Below are positions 43,748 through 50,088 of a stretch of 54,060 nucleotides of DNA, piece after piece. Every line of letters starts with the position of its first letter. Positions within the stretch are counted from its first letter, which is position 1. The stretch comes from Pseudomonadota bacterium (GTDB lineage: Bacteria; Desulfobacterota; Desulfovibrionia; Desulfovibrionales; Desulfovibrionaceae): the NCBI GenBank assembly GCA_023411815.1, contig JAEYOJ010000037.1, positions 1 through 54,060 on the forward strand, written 5' to 3'. The position numbers and the translations under genes were made by a program. The notes below the pieces were generated by a model that was not told the origin of the DNA, searched no databases, and saw only the letters and a list, made by a program, of their open reading frames with translations.

Positions 43748-43797
43748 GTAGTATGGGTGTTTGGAAATCAACTGGCTGTATTGGTTAAAAAAATTAT

Positions 43798-43826
43798 TTG
43801 TATCATATTGATAGATAAATTATATT
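43798..43826 (+). promoter_or_regulatory. Sigma-70-type promoter candidate for tmcDCBA
   Basis: TTGTAT (43798-43803), 17-base spacer, TATATT (43821-43826). The predicted start near 43833 leaves a leader of roughly 215 bases before tmcD, long enough for leader-level control. Confidence 0.5.
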
Positions 43827-44047
43827 AAAAATTCCGATGATTTTTGATCATGCTCATGTTAAGTGAAGTGTTCAAGCTTGGCCATAGAAGGCCAGGGGCA
43901 ATTCCATATCGATATCACGCCGGAGCGCGTCTCGAATTGGCTTTTCCCTGTCATCCTTGACTTATTGGATTTTTTGTGAAGGATGATGCAGGAACCCCTT
44001 GCGAGGGAGCCTATTCACCCACGCCCATTGCCGGCAGGAGGTAGCGC

Positions 44048-45313
44048 ATGAGCAGTTTCACGGCCTGGGATTGGAAGCCAGGCAGCAGGGTCGTGGCCGA
44101 TCTGTCGGCCAAGGGCGCTGATTACGAGTGGCGCGAGGAGCCAGTGGTCTCGCCGGACGGTGAGTCGGCGGCCTGTGTCGCCAAGCAGCCCGACGCCGGT
44201 TTCACTGTCCTGGTCAACGGCGAGCCGTGGGAGCAGGAGTTCGACAAGGCCTGGTTCCTGCGCTACGCGCCGGACGGCAGGCTGACCTGCCTGGTGCAGA
44301 GCGAGGACGAGTGGACCGTGGCCGTGGACGGCCAGCCCTGGGAGTCGCGCTTCGGTTTCGCCTGGAACACGATGTTCGCTCCCAAGTCCGGCGCCATCGC
44401 CGTGGCCGTGCAGATGGACGGCCAGTACGGCATCGCCGTAAACGACCAGCCCTGGGAGCAGATGTACGAGAACGCCAACAACTGGCTGCTCTCGGATGAC
44501 GGCGCGCACTCGGCCGCGGCCGTGCAGATCAAGTCCCTTGGCCAGGCCGACATCGACACTTTCCGGCAGGGCGTGTTCAGCGCGGCCGTGGACGGCGAGA
44601 CCTGGGAGCGCGCGTTCGTCAACGTCTGGAGCCTGGCCTTCAACCCCGACGGCAGCCGCCTGGCCGCCGAAGTGCGCGTAAGCCCCTACGAGTACACCAT
44701 CGCCGTGGACGGCCAGCCCTGGGAGCAGATCTTCCAGAGCGTCTGGGCGCCCTGTTTCAATCCCGCCACCGGCGGGGTGGTCGCGCCGGCCCGCCTGGGC
44801 GGCAAGTGGTTCCTGTTCCAGGACGGCCGCAGGATCTGGGACAAGCCCTTCACCCAGCTCTGGAGCCAGAAGTTCTCCGCGGGCGGCGAGAGGCTTGCCG
44901 CCATCGTGGCCACGGGCCTCGGCCACTGGACCGTGGCCGTGGACGGCCAGCCCTGGGAGCAGGTCCTCGACGGCGTGATCACGGACCTGACCTTCTCGCC
45001 AAGCGGCAACTCCCTGGCCTGCGTCGGCAAGGATAAGGACGGCTGGTGCGTGATGGTCGACGGCAGACGCTGGACCGGCGGCTTCGATCGGGCCTTCGCA
45101 CCGCAGTTCTCGCCCGACGGCAGGCATTGCGCAGCGCGCATGGAGCGCGGCGGCCGCTACGCCCTGTGCGTCGACGGCAAGGTCCACGCCCAGGACTTCG
45201 ACATGCTCTGGGATCCGACCTTCGGCCCCGAGTCCGACCGCGTCCTCATCCGGGCCATCAAGGATGGCAAGTACCTGCGCCAGGTCGTGTCCCTGGGCGA
45301 CATCCTGGGCTAG
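44048..45313 (+). CDS. tmcD: TmcD, Trp-rich cytoplasmic subunit of the Tmc complex, nine-repeat propeller-like
   Basis: 421 residues, ATG 44048 with AGGAGG at 44036-44041. Nine repeats of about 45 residues, each with a core like VAVDGQPWEQ followed by W-x-FxPDGxxLAA, filling nearly the whole chain. The pattern suggests a beta-propeller. There is no signal peptide, so cytoplasmic. TmcD is the tryptophan-rich fourth subunit described for Desulfovibrio Tmc complexes. The identity rests on the Trp-rich repeats plus the following tmcC, tmcB and tmcA, spaced 9-28 bases apart. The repeats are also close at DNA level, so recent duplication or gene conversion is possible. Confidence 0.87.
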   Translation: MSSFTAWDWKPGSRVVADLSAKGADYEWREEPVVSPDGESAACVAKQPDAGFTVLVNGEPWEQEFDKAWFLRYAPDGRLTCLVQSEDEWTVAVDGQPWESRFGFAWNTMFAPKSGAIAVAVQMDGQYGIAVNDQPWEQMYENANNWLLSDDGAHSAAAVQIKSLGQADIDTFRQGVFSAAVDGETWERAFVNVWSLAFNPDGSRLAAEVRVSPYEYTIAVDGQPWEQIFQSVWAPCFNPATGGVVAPARLGGKWFLFQDGRRIWDKPFTQLWSQKFSAGGERLAAIVATGLGHWTVAVDGQPWEQVLDGVITDLTFSPSGNSLACVGKDKDGWCVMVDGRRWTGGFDRAFAPQFSPDGRHCAARMERGGRYALCVDGKVHAQDFDMLWDPTFGPESDRVLIRAIKDGKYLRQVVSLGDILG

Positions 45314-45322
45314 GAGGAACCC

Positions 45323-45982
45323 ATGCATACCTTCTACGACTTCATCACCGGTCCGCTGCTCTGGATCAGCTTCCTGGTCTTCCTCGCCGGCAGCGTCTAC
45401 AGGCTGGTTTACGCCTACATGGAAGCCAAGCGCCGCGATCAGTTCGTGATCGTGTACTGGAGCTGGAAACACGTCTTCCGCTCCCTGGCCCACTGGCTGC
45501 TCCCCTACGGCACCATGCGCTGGCGCACCACGCCGGTGCTCACGGCCGTGACCTTCATCTTCCATATCCTCATCATCGTCGTGCCCATATTCCTCTCGGC
45601 CCACGTGATCCTCTTCAACCAGTGGCTCGGCCTGTCCTGGCCCACGCTGCCCCAGGCCCTGGCCGACATCCTGGCCATCGTGGTAGTGCTGTGCTGCGGC
45701 TACTTCATCTGGCGGCGCTGGACCACGCCCGAGGTGCGCTACGTCACGGGCTGGCAGGACTGGTTCATGGTCGGCACCGTGCTGGTGACCTTCCTGTCCG
45801 GCGTGCTTGCCTACCACCAGCTCGGGCCTTATCAGATCATGCTGTACCTGCATATTCTGGCCGGCGAGGCCTTCCTCGTCATGATTCCATTCACCAGGGC
45901 CGAACACATGCTCTACGGCCTGTTCATGCGCGGCTACATCGCCTCCGAGTTCGGCGCCGTGCGCCACTGCAAGGACTGGTAG
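45323..45982 (+). CDS. tmcC: TmcC, integral membrane cytochrome b-like subunit
   Basis: 219 residues with about five membrane helices (near 10-32, 68-92, 108-130, 145-163 and 170-190). Conserved His in FIFHILIIV, VLAYH and YLHILAGEAFL, with FSAH/LSAHVILFNQ, could ligate b-type hemes as in NarI/DsrM-type proteins. This subunit exchanges electrons between periplasmic TmcA and cytoplasmic TmcB, with menaquinone possibly involved. Start is 9 bases after tmcD, AGGAGG-like bases before the ATG. Confidence 0.9.
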   Translation: MHTFYDFITGPLLWISFLVFLAGSVYRLVYAYMEAKRRDQFVIVYWSWKHVFRSLAHWLLPYGTMRWRTTPVLTAVTFIFHILIIVVPIFLSAHVILFNQWLGLSWPTLPQALADILAIVVVLCCGYFIWRRWTTPEVRYVTGWQDWFMVGTVLVTFLSGVLAYHQLGPYQIMLYLHILAGEAFLVMIPFTRAEHMLYGLFMRGYIASEFGAVRHCKDW

Positions 45983-46010
45983 CCCACAGGCCAGCAAGGA
46001 GAAGCATACA

Positions 46011-47348
46011 ATGACGAAACCGCTCACCCAGACGGACAAGTGGCGCAAGGTCGAGGACGCGGGCCTGGACCGCGGCGCGGCCAGGCTGACTCCCGAGCGC
46101 ATAGAACAGGTCATCAACGAGGTCATCGACAAGGAGACCTCCATCCGTTTCCAGGCCTACATGCGCGACTGCGTGCGCTGCGGCCTGTGCGCCGAGGGCT
46201 GCCATTTCTTCCTGTCCCGCGACCGCGACCCGACCTACTCGCCCGTGGCCAAGATGCATCAGACGGCCTGGGAGATGGTGCGCCGCAAGGGCAAGGTCAG
46301 CGCCGAGTTCGTGCGCAACGCCGTGCAGCTCGCCCACACCGAGTGCAACCTCTGCCGCCGCTGCCTGCACTACTGTCCCTTCGGCATCGACACGGCCTAT
46401 GTCATGGGCATCGTGCGCCGCATCGGCAACCGCCTGGGCGTCACGCCCCAGTACATCCAGGACACGACCAACTCGCACTCCGCGACCATGAACCAGATGT
46501 GGGTCAAGGAGGACGAGTGGGTCGACTCTCTCATGTGGCAGGAGGACGAGGCGCGCGACGAGTTCCCGGGCCTGCGCATCCCGCTCGAGAAGGAAGGCGC
46601 GGAGATCATGTACTCGGTCATCGCGCCCGAGCCCAAGTTCCGTACCCAGCTCATCTACCAGGCCGCGGCCATCTTCCACGAGGCCGGGATCGATTACACC
46701 TTCCCGGCAACGCCGGGCTGGGACAACTCGGACATGGCCATGTTCGTGGGCAACCACGAGATCATGGGCCGGCTCAAGCGCATGCACTACGAGACCGCCC
46801 AGCGGCTGCGCGTCAAGCGCGTCGTCATGGGCGAGTGCGGCCACGCCTTCCGCTCGGTGTACGACGTGGGCAACCGCTGGCTGGGCTGGAGGGATTCGCC
46901 CATCGAGATCGTGCACGGCGTGCAGTTCTACCACGAGCTGCTCACCTCGGGCCGTATCCAGGTCGAGACGCAGATCGAGGATCTCGTGACCTTCCACGAC
47001 CCCTGCAACATCATCCGTGGCCGTGGCCTCATGGAGCAGGGCCGCGAGGTCGCCAGGGCCTTCTGCAAGAACATGGTGGAGATGACCCCGAACCGCGAAC
47101 ACAACCTTTGCTGCGCGGCAGGCGGCGGCGTCATCAACTGCGGCCCGCCCTTCAAGGAGACGCGCGTCAAGGGCAACCGGGCCAAGGCCGAGCAGCTCAA
47201 GGCCACGGGCGCCAAGATCGTCATCGCGCCTTGCCACAACTGCCATGGTGGCCTTGACGACATCATCCACGCATATCACCTGGACATGAAGCTTATGTTC
47301 CTCGGTGATATCATCTACAAGCACATGAAGAAGACCAAGGCCGTCTAA
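46011..47348 (+). CDS. tmcB: TmcB, HdrD-like iron-sulfur subunit
   Basis: 445 residues. Two [4Fe-4S] ferredoxin motifs: Cys54, 57, 60, 64 (CVRCGLCAEGC) and Cys112, 115, 118, 122 (CNLCRRCLHYC). Two CCG domains follow. One has HDPCNIIRGRG and HNLCCAAGGG, with CHNCHGG at the end, as in heterodisulfide-reductase subunit HdrD. The first CCG region (GECGHAFRSV) is less complete. No signal, so on the cytoplasmic face with TmcC. The CCG segment may carry a noncubane or [4Fe-4S] catalytic cluster; its partner (DsrC-type or other) is not shown by sequence. Confidence 0.95.
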   Translation: MTKPLTQTDKWRKVEDAGLDRGAARLTPERIEQVINEVIDKETSIRFQAYMRDCVRCGLCAEGCHFFLSRDRDPTYSPVAKMHQTAWEMVRRKGKVSAEFVRNAVQLAHTECNLCRRCLHYCPFGIDTAYVMGIVRRIGNRLGVTPQYIQDTTNSHSATMNQMWVKEDEWVDSLMWQEDEARDEFPGLRIPLEKEGAEIMYSVIAPEPKFRTQLIYQAAAIFHEAGIDYTFPATPGWDNSDMAMFVGNHEIMGRLKRMHYETAQRLRVKRVVMGECGHAFRSVYDVGNRWLGWRDSPIEIVHGVQFYHELLTSGRIQVETQIEDLVTFHDPCNIIRGRGLMEQGREVARAFCKNMVEMTPNREHNLCCAAGGGVINCGPPFKETRVKGNRAKAEQLKATGAKIVIAPCHNCHGGLDDIIHAYHLDMKLMFLGDIIYKHMKKTKAV

Positions 47349-47363
47349 GGCCGGAGGGACGAC

Positions 47364-47747
47364 ATGTTCAAGCACACGCTCATCGCCCTGACGCTCCTCG
47401 CGGCCGCGACCCTGTTCTGCCTGCCCGCCTTCTCCCAGGAGGACATGACGCATGTGCCCACGGACGCCTTCGGCAAGCTGGAGCGTCCGGCGGCCGTGTT
47501 CAACCATGACGAGCACAACGAGAAGGCCGGCATCGAGAGCTGTAACGCCTGCCACCATGTCTGGGTCAACGGCGTGTTCGCCGAGGACGAGGATTCGGTC
47601 GGCACTCCCTGCTCCGACTGCCACGCCCTGAAAAAGGACGGCGACACGCCCGGACTGCAGGACGCCTACCACCAGCAGTGCTGGGGCTGTCACGAGAAGC
47701 AGGGCAAGGGCCCGGTCATGTGCGGCCAATGCCACGTGAAGAGGTAG
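47364..47747 (+). CDS. tmcA: TmcA, type II tetraheme cytochrome c3
   Basis: 127 residues, ATG 47364. Signal peptide 1-24 (cleavage after AFS/Q). Four CxxCH heme sites: CNACH, CSDCH, CWGCH and CGQCH, with additional His for bis-His ligation (HDEH, CHHVW, YHQQ). Many Asp and Glu residues fit the acidic type II c3. It receives electrons from periplasmic type I cytochrome c3/hydrogenases and passes them to TmcC. Last gene of the operon, followed by a strong terminator. Confidence 0.96.
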   Translation: MFKHTLIALTLLAAATLFCLPAFSQEDMTHVPTDAFGKLERPAAVFNHDEHNEKAGIESCNACHHVWVNGVFAEDEDSVGTPCSDCHALKKDGDTPGLQDAYHQQCWGCHEKQGKGPVMCGQCHVKR

Positions 47748-47830
47748 CCTGAGCCGGGGGCACGGTCCTCCGGCTTTATCGATGCTCCTCCGCAAACGGC
47801 GGACATCGGGCAGATTCGAGTACCCGTTTT

Positions 47831-47878
47831 CAAAATCCTGTGCCTCATGCCCGGCATGAGGCACAGGATTTTGTTTTT
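47831..47878 (+). terminator. Strong intrinsic terminator of tmcDCBA
   Basis: Perfect 21-base stem (47831-47851 with 47853-47873), a one-base centre and TTTTT at 47874-47878. It is 84 bases after the tmcA stop. The stem also folds on the other strand, where it could serve the OsmC gene. Confidence 0.93.
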
Positions 47879-47951
47879 CGGCGGCGACTGCGCCTCGTTT
47901 CTCCAAGATGCCGGCCTGGACAGCCGCGATGCCGCGCCGCTCGATCAGGTC

Positions 47952-48608
47952 TCAGGCATTGGGACGCTGGCCTCGCCTGCCGCGGGCCATCCTCGCCCGT
48001 GTTGCCACCCCGGTCCGCCTCTCGGTTGCCGTCTGTTGTTTGCTCTGGGTGGCTTTGCGTTCGAAATCCACCTGCACCGGCACCTCATGGGTGACGATGT
48101 CGAAGACGGGTGAACGCTTCTGGGCGGTTTCCACGAGCTTGCGAAGCTCCTCGTCGGATGCATCGGCATCTATCCTGAAGTGCACGCGGATGTTCTGATA
48201 GCCGTTGCGAACACCGGGATCGAGGTTCAGGAAGCCGCGCACGTCAAGGTCGCCCTCAAGCTCGGATTCCACGGAGCGCAACTCGATGCCCTTGGCCGCG
48301 GCGTAGGCCACCAGCGAGGTGGTCAGGCAGCCGGACAATCCGACGAGAACCCACTCCACGGGATTCGGGCCCTTGTCGTTGCCAAGCAGAACCGGCGGCT
48401 CGTCCTCATCGAAGGTCATGGATACCGCGCGCTTGCCGTGCTCTTCCCCGGCCCCGTAATAGCCTTTGACCGTGGCCCGGTTGTTCGTGCCCTTGATCCA
48501 CTTGTTGGACGCCCGGAACTTGAACGAGGCAAGCTCGGGCTTATCCCTGATGGCGGCGAGGGTGTTTCCGAGCCCTTCGATGTCGATGCCGTTCACGAAC
48601 TTCGCCAT
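47952..48608 (-). CDS. OsmC-family protein with basic C-terminal tail
   Basis: 218 residues, ATG 48608 with AAGGAGG. OsmC/Ohr fold pattern: NPVEWVLVGLSGCLTTSLVAYAAAKGIELRSVE-type helix with the single cysteine Cys94, then VHFRIDADASDEELRKLVETAQKRSPVFDI. No second Cys exists, so the two-cysteine thiol peroxidase cycle of OsmC/Ohr is unlikely; YhfA-like members share this. The final ~30 residues are Arg/Lys/Gln-rich (ERRTGVATRARMARGRRGQ) and probably disordered. Single gene facing the tmc terminator. Confidence 0.9.
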   Translation of the reverse strand: MAKFVNGIDIEGLGNTLAAIRDKPELASFKFRASNKWIKGTNNRATVKGYYGAGEEHGKRAVSMTFDEDEPPVLLGNDKGPNPVEWVLVGLSGCLTTSLVAYAAAKGIELRSVESELEGDLDVRGFLNLDPGVRNGYQNIRVHFRIDADASDEELRKLVETAQKRSPVFDIVTHEVPVQVDFERKATQSKQQTATERRTGVATRARMARGRRGQRPNA

Positions 48609-48968
48609 GGAGCCCTCCTTGTTTGCTTCTTGGGTCATGAGCCAGATCGGCCGGATCCAGGAACAGTATCTCCAGACTATCGATAACCCTTGCGCAGGAC
48701 GCTACGCAATGGTTCCTGGCCAGGATCGGGGGACTGCTCGAAAGGCCATGCGGGCGGAATGCTTCGACCTGGCTGCACTATTTGACATTGGCTGGAAATC
48801 AATCGGCAGGACGTGAGCGATATTGTCTCGAAGCAGGAGAGAGGACTATGGCGGGCGACCGCCGGGGAAAGCCGGAAGCTGCTTCATAGGCGGCAGCTTC
48901 CGGCTTGCTTGAGGATGGCTCAATCAGGCAGGGCGACGCAGGCGGGATCGATCATCCCGCGCATGCGG
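48609..48968. other. 360-base intergenic region between cytochrome and OsmC genes
   Basis: Holds the cytochrome's hairpin terminator at 48869-48906 and presumably the OsmC promoter, for which no convincing motif was found. No open frame here has a ribosome site or known motif. Confidence 0.4.
48869..48906 (-). terminator. Hairpin terminator after the cytochrome gene
   Basis: Fourteen-base perfect stem (48869-48882 with 48893-48906) and ten-base loop, about 63 bases past the cytochrome stop. On the minus strand it is followed by only a short T-run, so moderate strength is expected. Confidence 0.6.
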
Positions 48969-49397
48969 CTACTTCTTGGCCGCGGCCTTCTTGCCCTGCT
49001 TGGGATGCTGGTGACAGGTCGTGGTGCAGGACACGGACATGCCGTTGTTGCGGTGACATGCCACGCAGCTCGCCTCGGTCTTTCCGTGCCAGGCCATGTA
49101 GAAACCGCTGGGATCGTTACCCTTGGTTTCGGCGTGGCATTCGCGACAGGCCACATAGGATTCCTGGTCGGCCGACTCGTCTTCCATGTGGTGGCAGGTG
49201 CGGCACTCGGCAACGCCGGAGTGGGTCTCGTGGTCGAACTGCACTTCCTTGATCCAGGTGGAGCGGGGCTTGGCGCCCTCGGGAGTGGTGATGGTCACTT
49301 TGGCAGGGATGCCCTGAGCCCAAAGCGTGGCGGCCAGGGCCAGGAGCGCGGCGACGGTCGCCAGTGTCGTCAATGTGCGTTTGAAACTCCTCTCCAT
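48969..49397 (-). CDS. Exported tetraheme cytochrome c (c3/c7 family)
   Basis: 142 residues, ATG 49397 with GGAGG. Signal peptide to about residue 28 (cleavage after LWA-Q). Heme sites CRTCH, CRECH, CVACH and an unusual fourth, CTTTCH (CX3CH). Extra His at DHETHSG, CHHME, AWHGK and CHQHP can supply distal ligands. The tail is Lys-rich (KQGKKAAAKK). It is separate from the tmc operon but lies between it and the heme-type sensor kinase. Likely a periplasmic electron carrier; its partner is not known. Confidence 0.93.
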   Translation of the reverse strand: MERSFKRTLTTLATVAALLALAATLWAQGIPAKVTITTPEGAKPRSTWIKEVQFDHETHSGVAECRTCHHMEDESADQESYVACRECHAETKGNDPSGFYMAWHGKTEASCVACHRNNGMSVSCTTTCHQHPKQGKKAAAKK

Positions 49398-50088
49398 GAA
49401 GCACCTCCGGTATAGAAGTTGCGGCCTTGCCTCCGGCCTTACCCCGGACCAGAGGTCCCAGCCTGACGTCCTCTAGATATGTGCTAACCTTTTCAGCAAC
49501 TTGCCTGCCATCCTGTCGAGTCTTACATGCTGGTTCATGATTGCGTCAAGCCGCATGAGAAATCTCGATCCAATGAGCTGATTGCATAGCCCAGGACGTG
49601 TCATCGCAACAGCTTGCGACCAGCCTTGTGCTGCCATTCCTCTGACTCCTCCCGCCCAAGGGATGCATCCCTTGCTCCTCATTTCATGTGTAAAGAGCGC
49701 TGGACGCGGCATGGCCTTCAGGTTCGCCGATCCCGGAACCACCCTGCCGTCGCTGTTCGTCCTGTAGGACATCGGCGCCGGGCTCCATCCCGAACAGGCC
49801 ATGCCCTGGCGGACCTTAGCCGTGATCGGGGCTTCCGCCCCTCAATGTATCACGAATGGCAGTAAAAACGCGAGAAGGGAGTTCCGATAGCGGGAGCAAT
49901 ACGGCTCCAGGAAGACGAAGTGGCGGGGATGAAGGCCCGGGCCGTGCCGAGCCTGCGAATGCGAGAGAGCGTACCGGTTCGGCTGCCGCAGCGGTGCGCG
50001 GCCTGGAAGGCGCATCCCTGGGTGACGAATATCCGAAGGGCGGGCCGCACCGGCGGCTCCGCCCCTCCCGGCTCAGGCACAAATCGCG
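49398..50088. other. 691-base intergenic region, no supported gene
   Basis: Lies downstream of the sensor kinase and upstream of the cytochrome, both leftward. It contains an 18-base perfect palindrome (49657-49674, core AAGGGATGCATCCCTT) and a short GGGGC-TTCC-GCCCC hairpin near 49828-49841, which may end kinase transcription. A 109-codon leftward frame (49473-49802) has no ribosome site, no recognisable domain and an atypical composition, so I do not call it. Confidence 0.45.
49657..49674. repeat. 18-base perfect palindrome
   Basis: Nine-base arms with no spacer, centred on ATGCAT. Located in the long gap between the kinase and cytochrome genes; no T-run on either side. Confidence 0.6.

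Larger units (their letters stand above)
43576..44047. other. 472-base AT-rich regulatory region upstream of the tmc operon
   Basis: No gene recognised. From about 43725 to 43870 the sequence is far more AT-rich than any other part of the window. It contains the 16-base perfect palindrome at 43732-43747, a promoter candidate at 43798-43826, and an imperfect inverted repeat (CATCCTTGAC at 43952-43961, GTGAAGGATG at 43976-43985) in the predicted leader. Confidence 0.6.

Noticed and set aside
44015..47906. Two long leftward frames (about 709 and 660 codons) opposite the tmc genes
   Set aside because: Antisense shadows; the tmc proteins carry FeS and heme motifs in the rightward frames.
49473..49802. 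109-codon leftward frame in the long gap
   Set aside because: No ribosome site, no domain and no supporting context.
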